The position numbers were made by a program, and so were the translations under genes. DNA of 64,000 bases from Otis tarda (lineage: Eukaryota; Chordata; Aves; Otidiformes; Otididae): contig CM048552.1 in assembly GCA_026413225.1 (NCBI GenBank), forward strand, positions 191,304,053 through 191,368,052, read 5' to 3'. A model generated the notes under the pieces. It made no database searches. It was not told the origin of the DNA and was given only the letters and a program-made list of their open reading frames with translations. This document shows, piece by piece, positions 49,264-61,119 of this stretch. Position 1 is the stretch's first letter. The number at the start of each line of letters is the position of its first letter.

Positions 49264-52200
49264 ACTTCATTCTGTAGAATGCTCTGGGGCACAGTTTTGA
49301 AAATGCATCTGAAAATGCTGATGTACCAGCATCATGCTTTAATTAATTTGTACAGAGATAATTGAAGAACAATCGATTCAGGATTTTCAGACACATCATT
49401 GCTGAGGATAAAAATTACTACATTTTAACACAAAGAACATATTTGAAAAAAAAGCTAACCTGGCAAAAAAAGGTAAGATTATATCAGAACCTGGAACTTA
49501 TCTCCTGCTACAGCATGTGTTTAACAAAGCCTCTTATAATCAAAACTGAAACAACGTTAGCATTGCTTCCAAATAGCAACAACGATCAGTGCACAAGAGG
49601 ACTGAAAGTCACTGGGGAAGCAGCATGATGTCATTGAAACTAACTTGTAAGCTGTAAATAAATCTCCACCCCACCTTCTAAGAAAACTCCAACGTAATCA
49701 TACAGCCCTTAAAATAATACAGAAATACCTAGAATGACAGATATTTTGGTCAAGACACCTACCTATTTTCTGTAGTATTTTACACATCAAAACACTTCTC
49801 TTTCTAAGCTTCAGGCAATCATTTGTCTTCTTTTATTTTGACGTGGCTTCCGAGAAAGACAAGGCATTGTAGTCAGAGTGCAGTATCAGGTCTGTAATAT
49901 GCTTTGATGGGCAAAACATTTCTGTCATTTTGGCCTCAGAGACATTTATTAACGGATGGGCTGATAATGCTTATTATGTGCCTGAGATAATCTCAAAAGA
50001 GGCAGCAAATACAACTAGAGGTGAACAATGTCTGTTCTTGTGAGGGTTTCGTAGCAATAAATTGGATTTTCAATGCAAAATATATCACATTTTTTAAGAA
50101 AAAGCAACCAGACCTTTGAAAGCCTACTAGCTGTAGAAAGTGTTTGGGAAATAGGCACAGAAACACTGCATGTCTTCAAAATCTTTTAATTCATCAAAGA
50201 GCAAAGAAATCAGCATCTCGTTGAAACTCAGCCTTCTGTATCTTTTAGTTCCAATTCACGTGAAGGTTTGGAATTCGAGTTTTCTAGTATTACATTCTCT
50301 GGTAAGCGCGATTGACAAAAATACAGTCACATCATTCAGACAATGAAGGTGAGGTGATCCTTTTCTATTTCCCTCAGTAGTATTTAACCATGTGCTTCAA
50401 AAGAATTTCTGAAACACAGATTTTCCTACTACCATCACACCTTAAAATCAACACTCACAGTTCATGTTGAAGTGTGTTTATTTGTATCCAAATGTATGCT
50501 TTTAAATTAAATTAGTCTTTGAGGCTTAGTCCTCTGCCAACTACTATTTGTCCTGCAGGAAAACAACTCCCTGAAGAAACGCAAATAATTCATGGTTCTT
50601 GAGGGCTTTGGGACAATTACTATGCCATCTGAGATCTCAAACTGCAGTAAGTAAGTAGGTTATACAGCCTCGGCATCATCATTCCATATGGCTGCATCCA
50701 AAATAAGATGCTTAGGTGGGTTATAAAGTGACATAGTTTGAATACACATAATTGTATCTTAAGCTCCACTACAAGCCCCAGGCCACCACCGGTTCAATGA
50801 GGGATCAGACACAGGTCAATTAAACTCTGTGAACATTTTATTGTCTGGGAGCTGAAAGTCTTTAGCTGAGATCAGACAAATACGGATCTTCACAGATTAT
50901 AAACACTGCACTGATGCACTGTGACCAAGTTGTGCGATGAATATCATCTCACATCACAGACGAAACTAAAAGGAAAATAATGTAAACAGGTAATTTCAGG
51001 AGACACTCTAAAAACCCAGCATTGATTCTGTGGTTTTTACACATGGGAGCCATTATATAGGGCTACCTTTGTAAAAGCTACACGAGCAAATAGAAAGAAT
51101 GAACCAGAGATAAAATCAGTAGATTTTCTAGACATGAATGTGTAAAATATTTCTGTATTTGCAGATTGCATTTTTGCTGGAAAAGATTTTCCCCCAAACC
51201 TCCTGCCCACCTCTTGTTAACTATTCCCACTCTATTCGAGATCACGAAAATGACAGAATTAATGTAAGACAAAGGAGACTTTTTTTTCTCTGTATTATTG
51301 CAGTCTTGTCTTAAACTGGACTGACTTACTCAGTTCTTTGTGAAATCTCACCACGCTGTTTGTAAGAAGGCACAGTGGGGGCCAGCAGTTACACTAAATT
51401 TTCTGCCTTTCTTCCCATCACTACGTTTCGTCATTTGAATGCTTAGTGTTATCCCCATGAGATGGACTACAGTGTAGAGTATGTAGTCCTAGATCACAGA
51501 ATATTTGAGGCTTTTCTACTTTCACACTTTCCTCTCCTTTCCCTTCCTAATCATATCATAATACTTAAAGTAATCATTTACTCTTATTTTAAAATACTCT
51601 TAATTTGATTGCATTAGTCTTGCCATTCTTATGATTTTCCTTTCCCCTTTTAAGTATTTTTAGAAAGGATTTTCAATGCAAAATAGCTATGCAAATGCAA
51701 ATTTTAACAGGAATTAATGCAAATGAAGAATTAATATTCAAAAATAGATTAGGAGTTTATTCCTTTTTAACAAACAAATGTCCTATCTACTTCACAAAAA
51801 CAGTTCTTGGATCTTGGACCCTTTCTGAGGCACTTGCAATTCAATCTTGACTTAAGATACAAGAACGATATATCAGTAATGAGGCAGGGGGGAAACATGT
51901 TACTGTTCCCCCAAGCAACAGCAGCTTGACTACATAGCTCCAGTGATGCTATTGATTATGCTGAATACATAAATTAATCATCTTTATTAACAAATGTAAT
52001 TCAGAACAGAAAATTAACTATATTTTCTGAAACATACAATATCTGGTACTTCACATTGTAGTATCTTACCACTTACAGAGCCTTAACAGATCTTTCTTCC
52101 CAATTTCCTAAAGAACAGTACTTTGTTTAATCTAAGTTGCGAGTGCAACCACACTGAAGGACAAGGGACGATACGCAAGGGATTTCTAAAATAAAAGCAG

Positions 52201-54081
52201 AATTTTTAAAAGATATTCTCATTTAAGTCATTAAGAAGATCGAAGGACAGAATGTCCCTGAAAGCAGGTTATGGTTTTTGTCAGGTCAATCACAAATACA
52301 CCTTAGTGTAAAATGCTGCATTGCATTTTAACAGCTATCATCTCCTTTTCTAGGGATTTTTTACAAGATTTACTATAAAGGCATTGGGGAGATTTCATAC
52401 AGCAATGACAGTGTGTTGTATTGTTTCAGTGAAAAAAAATAAGATCTGAGATGATTCAAAATTCAATTTGGAATTTCAAAGTTAGACATTCAGCTTCACG
52501 TGGGCGCATACAAACCAGAGTGGCTTAGTTTCCAGTAGCACCAAACATCCCAAATAACACAGGAGTGGCATGTGTTCATACCTGTGAAAACTAGACTTCA
52601 TGCTTTGCCCTGAGGCTAGAGATCTACTTTGGATAGCAGCCACTCTGGGCAGATTCTGCTTAGTTCAATGTAGTTCACAAAATTCATACAAAACATCAAA
52701 TGACCAAATAGGTTTTCTAGGCTCACACCTAGTTATTTGATTTTCTAAAAAAAAAAAAAAAAGCAAGTAATGGAAGTAATCAGGAAGCCGTAAATATTTT
52801 TATACAGGAAGTCACTAAAAAAAAAAAATACATCATTGTTCATGATTTCTAATACAGTAGTTCCTAGAAGTCAGATACTTCTATTTGCTGGTCATCTGTG
52901 CGCACATAACAGAGAGGTATCTTCTGCCTAAATTGTTTTGCAGACTAAAATCCCAACAGCTGTTTTTCATTAAAAGGGGAAATAGTAAAGGTAGACCAAC
53001 AAACAATATGAGTATAGACTACATGTGCTGCTTTATCTCCTCTCATTACACAAGAGGCAAAGAACTTTCAGTCACATCAACAGGTATCCAGCTGCTACAA
53101 GGATACGCACTTTTTGGTGAAACGTAATTGACTTTGAAATTCACTGCTGCAAGGTGTCTCTGAGAATCTCTATCCTGCTACGCCAAAAGGTACCAGGGAG
53201 ATTGCTCATACACTGGACCTCCAGGCATTCCCATTGCTTAAACATCTTCTTATGTCATTGCTCTCTCAGCAGCTCCAACTTGCTTTCTTGCAAAGCGATA
53301 TTTGGGAGTAGTTCCTTTCAGGCAATACAGCTGCTCTTGTATGGACAACAGTGCACCAGTTTGTCTCCTTTTGCCCTCCAATGATATCCTCAAAGGATCA
53401 CATGCACTCCAGGCCGTGAAACATATGTCCTCAGTTCATGTTGTCATAATGCGACTCTCGCAGACTCTGACATATTACTGATATTGTTTCAGATACTTAC
53501 AGTAGGAAAAAAAAAGTCCACCTAGAAAATATTATTCTTATGTCCTAGGAGCATTATTTGGGCCCTAAGGAAATACTGGGCCAAGCCACCGTATGGTAGA
53601 CACACTCCACTGCAGAGTGGCAGTGTGAATGCAAGCCAGTTGGTGCCATCAGTCCTGGAGCCAGAAATAATTTCCTGGCTTTCCCGCAACATGAGATGTG
53701 CCACATCACTTACCCTCAGGTAGACAATGGGTCTGCAGCTGTTTTATTTACTAGCATAGAGGTAATAACTGAGACCAGTGACTTAGGAGGACCAAAAAAG
53801 TATCTGATGGTTGCCAAGAGAGCATGAGAACTGACACAACTAAATTAAATACAAAATAAACATTACCTCAGCTGTGAATCCTCATGTTTCAGGATATCAG
53901 TTAGTAAAATTCCTGTGATTAGACAGAAACTACACCCTAGACAAGTTTATACAGCACAACATTTTCTGCAGTGGTTTCCCATCTTCCATGGTACAAATCT
54001 TTACACACCACTGTTTGATTCAGTCTGGCAACTTCTGTGATCCTAATATTGGCATCCAGTCATGTCACTGTTCAGCTAATA
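49264..54081. other. Single-copy DNA, no gene recognised
   Basis: About 4.8 kb, AT-rich, with frames of 88 codons or fewer. A16 occurs at 52747-52762. The parts near 49900-50100 and 51640-51780 are repeat-free and motif-dense. No exon or transposon is recognised. Confidence 0.5.
51689..51724 (+). promoter_or_regulatory. Cluster of three POU octamer sites
   Basis: Exact ATGCAAAT octamers lie at 51689-51696, 51695-51702 (overlapping the first) and 51717-51724, with a near match ATGCAAAA at about 51676. Octamers bind POU-domain factors (Oct1 and relatives). Three exact copies in 36 bases are far above chance, even in AT-rich DNA, but no promoter is visible, so a distal enhancer is the likeliest role. 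Confidence 0.5.
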
Positions 54082-54796
54082 GGAGAATGGATTGACAGCA
54101 GCCCTGACGGAAGGACTTGGGAGTGCTGGTGGACAAGAAGCTCAACATGAGCAGGCAATGTCCACTTGCAGCCCCGAAAGCCAACTGCGTTCTGGGCTGC
54201 ATCAAAAGGAGCATGGCCAACAGGTGAAGGGAGGTGATTCTGCCCCTCTCCTCTGCCCTGGTGAGACCCCACCTGGAGTACTGTGTCCAGTTCTGGAGCC
54301 CCCAACATAAGAAGGATGTAGACCAGTTGGAGAGAGTCCAGAGGAGGGCCACAAAGATGATCAGAGGGCTGCAGTACCTCTCCTGTAAGGCTGAGAGAGT
54401 TGGGGCTGTTCAGCCTGGAGAAGAGGAGGCTCCGGGGAGACCTTATAGCAGCCTTCCAATACCTAAAGAGGGCCTACAGGAAAGAGGGCGAGAAACTCTT
54501 CAGTAGGGCCTGTTGTGACAGGGTGAGGGGTAATGGTTTTAAAATAGAGGGAGGTAGATTTAGATTGGATATAAGGAAAAATGTATTTACAATGAGGGTG
54601 GCGGAACACTGGAAGAGGTTGACCAGAGAGGTGGTAGATGCTCCATCCCTGGAAACATTCAAGGCCAAGTTGAATGGGGCTCTGAGCAACCTGATCTGGT
54701 TGGAGATGTCCCTGCTCCTTGCAGAGCGGTTGGACTAAAATGACTTTTAAAGGTCCCTTCCAATCCTAATGATTCTATGTTTCTATTATTCTGTAA
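54082..54796 (+). mobile_element. CR1 LINE, 5'-truncated, 0.7 kb
   Basis: It begins at GGAGAATGGATTGACAGCAG and runs through the [20 protein letters not shown] region, the ORF2 C-terminus and the 3' UTR to a degraded tail (GATTCTATGTTTCTATTATT). Relative to the 56-kb copy the frame is shifted near 54107 and again near 54390, and there is a TGA in the stretch around 54226. The C-terminal 100 codons remain open (54400-54738). It is mid-aged. Confidence 0.95.
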
Positions 54797-55645
54797 TATA
54801 TCCCTCAACACACATTGGTCAAATAATTCCTTTGCCACTACTGCTCTTTTTGAAGTTTAAAAATTTAAGGCATTAACCTACTTCCAGCATGAGGTACTAT
54901 TTTATCACACTAAACTATGTAAATTGTTTACAAGAGTTTCCTATGGAGTGTGTATTTGCTGATAACAAGTGCTTCCTGAACAGAATGAATGTTTTTCACT
55001 CCCCTTAGTGAGAACAGGAGATGCTTAGCATTGCAGGATTAGACTTGAGCCCCTCAGTCCTTGCCTGATTCCTGGCAAAATCTGTTGTCTGGCCTACATA
55101 CCACAAGTTCAGCTTGCCAACCGCCACATGATCCTACTGCGAGTAAAACACAGAGATTTGTTGGATCAAAGGTAGACGTCTAAGAGTATGATCTAATGTG
55201 ACCTAGTTGTCTATGTTCTCTTCATGGCCCATGAAGGGAATAGGAAGCTCCACAGAGCAATTAATTTAAATCTAATGGCTAGAGCTGATTTTCCATCAAT
55301 TCTAAAGAGCGTCTACAGAGATTTATCTCAGACATAAACTATCACACTACATGCCTACCATTAAGTGAGGTGAATCCTACCAGCACTTACATGCTTCAAT
55401 AGCTTCATCAATTGGACTAGACCGGAGTGCAAGTAGGTGCTGCATAGTCCTTACCAAGCACAGAACTTTGCAAATTTGCTGCTTCTGTTCCAGGGGTGCT
55501 TGTGCACACAAAAGTATGCCACATTTCCCCATCCCTGCTAGCTGATTTGGTAAAAAAATATTAGTTCTGCAAACAAAACTCACTTGCCATTTTTCTTAGA
55601 CCACCAGCAGACATCAAAACTACTGTTGATCTCCCATTCTCCCAG
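54797..55645. other. Single-copy spacer between two CR1 copies
   Basis: No gene or named repeat. The bases just before 55646 (pyrimidine-rich, ending CCCAG) do not match the CR1 reading frame that I expect, so I place the CR1 start at about 55646. Confidence 0.45.
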
Positions 55646-57256
55646 GTACTCAACGACTTTTTTGCCTCAGTCTTCACTGATAAGGGCTCTTGTCTCCCCA
55701 CCCAAGCTGTGGAAGGCACAGGCAGGGACTGTGAGGATGAAGAACCGCCCACGGTGCTCGAAGAGCAGGTTCAGGACCATCTAAGGAACTTGAAGGTGCA
55801 CAAGTCCATGGGGCCTGATGAGATCCATCCGCGCGTCCTGAGGGAACTGGCGGATGAAGTTGCCAAGCCACTGGCCATCATATTTGAGAAATCGTGGCGG
55901 TCTGGTGAGGTCCCCGATGACTGGAAGAGAGGGAACATAACCCCCATTTTTAAAAAGGGGAGTAAGGAAGACCCGGGCAACTACAGGCCGGTCAGCCTCT
56001 CCTCCGTGCCTGGCAAGGTCATGGAGCAGATTCTCCTGGAAACCATGCTAAGGCACATGGAGAGCAAGGAGGTGGTTGGTGACAGCCAACATGGCTTCAC
56101 CAAGGGCAGATCGTGCCTGACCAATTTGGTGGCCTTTTATGACAGGGTAACAGCATCGGTGGACAAGGGACGGGCAACGGATATCGTCTACCTGGACTTG
56201 TGCAAAGCTTTTGACACTGTCCCGCATGACATCCTTCTCTCTAAACTAGAGAGGCATGGGTTCGATGGATGGACCACTCGGTGGATAAGGAGTTGGCTGG
56301 ATGGCCGCACTCAGAGAGTGGTGGTCAACGGCTCAATGTCCAAGTGGAGACCGGTCACCAGTGGCGTCCCTCAGGGGTCCGTGTTGGGCCCGGCCCTGTT
56401 CAACATCTTTGTCGGCGACATGGACAGTGGGATAGAGTGCACCCTCAGCAAGTTCGCCGATGACACCAAGCTGTGTGGTGCCGTCGACTCGCTGGAAGGG
56501 AGGGATGCCATCCAGAGGGACCTGGACAGGCTGGAGAGGTGGGCCCGTGCCAACCTCATGAAGTTCAACCAGGCCAAGTGCAAGGTCCTGCACCTGGGTC
56601 GTGGCAATCCCAGGCACAAATACAGGCTGGGAGAAGATTGGATTGAGAGCAGCCCTGAGGAGAAAGACTTGGGAGTGCTGGTGGACGAGAGGCTCAACAT
56701 GAGCAGGCAATGCGCCCTTGTGGCCCAGAAGGCCAACCGCATCCTGGGCTGCATCAAGAGGAGAGTGGCCAGCAGGTCGAGGGAGGTGATTCTGCCCCTC
56801 TACTCTGCCCTGGTGAGACCCCACCTGGAGTACTGCGTCCAGTTCTGAAGTCCCCAACACAAGAAGGACATGGACCAGTTGGAAAGGGTCCAGAGGAGGG
56901 CCACCAAGATGATCAGAGGGCTGGAGCACCTCTCCTATGAGGACAGGCTGAGAGAGTTGGGGCTGTTCAGCCTGGAGAAGAGGAGGCTCCGGGGAGACCT
57001 GATAGCGGTCTTCCAATACCTCAAGGGGGCCTACAGGAAAGATGGGGAGAAGCTGTTCAGTAGGGCCTGTTGTGATAGGACAAGGGGTAATGGGTTTAAA
57101 TTAGAAGGAGCTAGGTTTAGATTAGATATTAGAAAAAAATTTTTTACAATGAGAGTTGTAGAGCACTGGAACAGGTTGCCCAGAGAGGTGGTGGATGCCC
57201 CATCCCTGGAAATGTTCAAGGCCAGGCTGGATGAGGCTCTGAGCAACCTGATCTAG
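55646..57256 (+). pseudogene. CR1 ORF2 reverse-transcriptase half, one internal stop
   Basis: One frame runs from [14 protein letters not shown] (55646) to DEALSNLI and the natural TAG at 57254-57256, about 536 codons. It is interrupted only by TGA at 56846-56848, where the 41.6-kb copy has TGG (VQFWSPQ). The RT parts are in order: '[14 protein letters not shown]', '[13 protein letters not shown]', '[19 protein letters not shown]', '[14 protein letters not shown]', motif A '[15 protein letters not shown]' with Asp at 56195-56197, motif B '[15 protein letters not shown]', motif C FADD at 56453-56464, then the thumb and C-terminal region. The apurinic-type endonuclease that opens CR1 ORF2 is missing through 5' truncation. 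It is therefore inactive, but both catalytic aspartate motifs are intact. Confidence 0.95.
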
Positions 57257-57355
57257 TCAGGGATGTCCCTGCTCTTGCAGGGGGGTTGGACTAGATGACC
57301 TTTGAAGGTCCCTTCCAACTCTAACCATTCTATGATTCTATGATTCTATGATTCT
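55646..57355 (+). mobile_element. Young CR1 LINE, longest copy, about 1.7 kb
   Basis: It covers most of the RT half of ORF2, the C-terminal region, the 3' UTR and about four ATTCTATG octamers (57326-57355). It is 5'-truncated upstream of the RT domain, at about the [10 protein letters not shown] block. It shares about 98% of bases by eye with 41571-42570 over their common kilobase. It is plainly the youngest and most complete LINE in the window. Confidence 0.97.
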
Positions 57356-59317
57356 GTCAGTCTCCAGCATTTCTTTATGTGGGAACTGGTCAGCAGCACA
57401 AAGGCCAAGCAACAGCATAAATAAACTGAGAATATTGGACTACAGCTGAGACATATAACCCAGAACACGGGCCTTCCTCTGCCTGCACCCCAGATCTGGA
57501 TGATTGTCTCAGACTGTGACATTACTGTGGGACCCAGTGCCCAGGGTTCAATACCTGCTCCAACGTTGACCTGGTGCTACATCACAGTAAAATCTAGGTG
57601 TATACACGCACCCGCCGCCACTCCCCCCATCCCCCCATCAGCTGTGAAATGGGAGACCTGGGGTCACTTCTTTCCTTTGCTTACCTCTCCTTCTCCCAAG
57701 ATAATTTCCTGAACTACATCTGCTGGTGGCAGAGATGGAGGAGGAGGGACCACATCCTGCAGGAACTCCTCCTGGCAGGAATGAAGCCAGAAAGGGAGCA
57801 AGGGATGGGACTTGGTGAAGTTTCCCTTCAGGGAAGGAAAAGGAAGGGAATAGGAAGGAGAAAAGACAAGACTCCATTTCCTACTCCCTGGTCCTCAGAC
57901 ACAACGTACTAACAGATTTGGGAACACAATTTTTTCTCCTAATCCTTTGTCCTCTCTTTGCTTGGGTACTCTTCTAGGACACAGGAGATAAAGGGGTTAA
58001 ACTCTTGATGCTGATAAAGGAATCTCCTACTTCACAGGCACCTCTTGGTACTTAACCTAGCATGTTTAAGCACTAAGCCTTTAGCTGCATGTTAAAGGAA
58101 AGTAACCACAACTGCATTTGGTGAGGAATCAAATCTTTGCAGCGTGCATTGTTTGTTATTGGAGAATGCTGATTGAATTCAGGAGCTAAGGGCTTGCAGG
58201 CAAAAGGATTCTTTTTTTTCTGGGCTGTCATTGGGTTAAGGATATAAACTGCTCAGGCTGGAGAAAATTTGAGCATAAAGGGGAACTTTTCAAAGGACAG
58301 TCCAGGGATTCCCAGAGATTAGTGGCATCTAAATAGGTGGGTTTAGACAGAAACTTTGGACTTCGAGGAATTTCAGGCACCTAATATTTCCCCTAGTGCC
58401 AAATCCTTTTGTGCCATTTTCATACTGTTTTAAATGGGAACTATCCTGCATTTGAAACAGATAACATTTAAAATTAAAACAGGGAACAATGTGCTAGAAG
58501 GATGGAGAAGGTGAATAAGGATAGAGCAAGAGAAGAAGGTGAGCAAAAAGGGAGTAAGAAGAGAAAGGCAGAATTAGGATGGAGTGGGAGAAAATGAGAA
58601 CAATCAGAATTAAAAATAAACCCCAGTCACTTTTCTTGTTGAAAGCTCACAGCTAGTAAGCTGATTGGCATCTTACAGCTCTGCCAGAGTATTACAGAAA
58701 GAGCATTTGAAGTTATGATCATGTGTTTTATGTGTTTCATAATCACGTTTATTAATTTGAAGATGCGTGATTTTGTATGTACTAAGGTCTACTACTTTAC
58801 CACTAGAGTCTAATTAGTAAATCTTGGAAAGAAAGGAATGCAAGCTGATGCTTTGCTCATCAAGCTTGTATGTACAGTGGAAGAATATCACCAGGATTAA
58901 ATGCAAGATAAAATTGTGGCTTTATTAATTTTCACTTTGTGCTGATACAAATATATGAACCATACAATTATTTCAAAATCCTAGTGGCATTAAACTCTCC
59001 CCTTCTCATATTTCTTCCTCTTTTCACTTTCACCCACAGCAGCAGAGAGCACTTTTTCCCTCTAACCTGCAATAAACTCTGCTTTCAGCTGCCTTCGAAG
59101 GAGGTCTGCCGAAACTTAAAAATAAATGAGACATGACTAAGATTAATAAAATAGACAAGGGTAGTTGTTCATTTTGTTATGACCCAAATTCAGTCCATTA
59201 AGGGAAGAGTATAAGACTCCCTTCCAGTTAAATTGACTGAAACATTCTGCAACAATGGAGAATAATAAAGCACAATTAAAAGTGAAAGTGACCTGAGGCT
59301 TTAAATACCCAAGAACC
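57356..59317. other. Single-copy DNA, no gene recognised
   Basis: Includes a C-rich tract (CCCCCCATCCCCCCATC) at about 57622 and purine-rich GAAGG runs at 57830-57870 and 58490-58610. No domain-bearing frame. The AT-rich part near 58640-58800 is motif-dense (CATAATCACGTTTATTAATT) and might be regulatory. Confidence 0.5.
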
Positions 59318-60013
59318 ATGGCAATGGGAAAAAGAAGGCCATTTAAAGGTCAGCAGCTTATAAACAAGATCCTCAGAGCAATTTCTCAAGAGGAAAATCA
59401 TCTCAGATGGATCCACCTTGTATTTTATAAAAGAGAAGGCTTCTCCCATCCTGAAGGAAGCCAAGCAAAATTAAATGCCTGCTACAAGGCAGCCATTGTT
59501 TCATATCTCGGGTTGAAGAGGAACTATTCTTATTCCAGCTGGCATTCAGTGGGATCATCTAGCAAGGTAAATCTCAGAATACCATGCTTATGGAGTCATG
59601 TGCTTTCCAAAACATTTGTTTCTTTGAACATGAGATCTGGCCTGCTGTCCAGGAGCTCTGCCTGCACAGCAGGCAGGGGTTACCTGTGCACCTCCGCTGC
59701 TGCAGAGCAAGAGGAGAAAGAACACACTGAAACTCGCATTTCTCTCCAGGCAATGGTGGGAAGTGGTGTCTGTCTACCCTTTCTGTTCCCTGACCAGCTG
59801 TGCTTCTCTGGCAGAGTTTCTGTGACCTCTTATAAGCACACACCTTCCAGCACATCTGGGAACTGGCGCCTGCTGCCAACCTGCACAAGTAGCGAGTGCC
59901 CTGGCATTGCTATGGGATCAAAGCGCTTCCTTGCTGAGATCAGTTGTCCTGGTGTTGTGGTTTTGTTTAGTGAGGGGGGGCCTAAGGTGGCAGCTTCTGT
60001 AGGAAACTGCTAG
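59318..60013 (+). other. Unassigned 231-codon open frame running into an LTR
   Basis: The frame begins ATG in a strong Kozak setting (GAACCATGGC: A at -3, G at +4) and stays open for 231 codons. The last about 21 codons lie inside the third solo LTR. It is the longest open frame in the window not explained by CR1 or by LTR sequence. The protein is unrecognised: basic N-terminus (MAMGKRRPFKGQQ), Ser/Cys-rich middle, no clear signal peptide, membrane span or domain. A donor-like CAAG/GTAAAT lies about 84 codons in (near 59566). At this base composition so long a frame is unexpected but still possible by chance, and the DNA could instead be non-coding. Confidence 0.15.
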
Positions 60014-61114
60014 AACTCGCTCCCCTTTGTTCAGTGGACTCAGCCAGGCCTAGGGCGGACCCACTGCTGGCCAAGGCTGAGCCAACTGGTAGCAGAATGT
60101 TCCGTGATAACGCCTCTGTGATAACGTATTTAAGAAGGGGAAAACAGAAAAAAAAAAAAAAGAGAGAAGAGAAGATGTGAAGAAGCTGAGCGGGGGCAGA
60201 GGCGCAGAAGGGGAGGCGCAGGCCTCATGGGCCTTGCAGGCCTCACCCTCTGGCCTCTCGCCAGGCGGCCGACTGGGCCCAACTCGGCCCAACCCGTCTG
60301 CAAGAAGTGGAGAGGAGATGAGATGGATGATGTGAAGAGATCCTGAGAGGAGTCTGCCAGTCTGTTGTGAAGAACTTTTCTTGTGAGAGGAACAGCTGCA
60401 GATGCCAAGGTCAGTGAAGAAGGAGGGGGAGGAATAATGCGGCTCCTGGCCAAGATTCCCCTGCAGCCTGTGGTGACGACCATGGTGGAGCAGATTGTCC
60501 CCCTGCAGCCCATGGAGGTCCACGGAGGAGCAGAGATCCACTTGGACCCCGTGAAGGACCCCACACCGGGGGAGGTGGATGCCTGAAGGCGGCTGTGGCC
60601 CATGGAGGGCCCGCTGGGGCAGCTGTTCTGGAGAGACTGCACCCCGTGGAAGAGATGACCCATGCCGGAGCAGTTCCACGAAGGACTGTGGCGTATGGGT
60701 GGGACCCCACAATGGAGTAGGGGAGGAATGTGAGGAGTTCTTCCCCCGACCATGAAGCAGTGGCATAAAACAACGTGTGATGAACTGACTGCAACCCCCA
60801 TTCCCTCTTTCCCCCCTGTGCCGCTTGGGGGTTGAAGGTAGTGGAGATAATGTTAAGCTTGGGAAGAGGGAGGGGTGGAGGGAAGTTATCTTGTTCTCTG
60901 TCTCATTATCCTGCTGTTTGTGGTAATAAATGAATAGTTTTCCCCAAGTCGAGTCTGTTTTGCCCATAATGGTAACTTTAAGGATTTTCTTCCTGTCCTT
61001 ACCTCAAACCTCGAGCCATTTTTTCTTATATTATCTCTCCCTATTCTGTTGGAGGGTGGGGGGAGTGAGAGAGAGACTGCGTAGTCTGGTCCCGATCGGG
61101 GCTGAACTACGACA
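59953..61114 (+). mobile_element. Solo LTR of an endogenous retrovirus, copy 3, with 5-bp TSD
   Basis: It is a homologue of the LTRs at 12257 and 24030, running TGTTGTGG to CTACGACA. A perfect 5-bp target duplication, CCTGG at 59948-59952 and 61115-61119, brackets it. TATTTAAG lies at 60127-60134 and AATAAA at 60925-60930, with the CCCATGG-rich middle between. It shares with copy 2 a short segment before the TATA-like box (AGAATRTTC type) that copy 1 lacks. No retroviral genes adjoin it. It is a fossil, probably ERVL-like from the 5-bp duplication, and similar in age to copies 1 and 2 by eye. Confidence 0.92.
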
Positions 61115-61119
61115 CCTGG

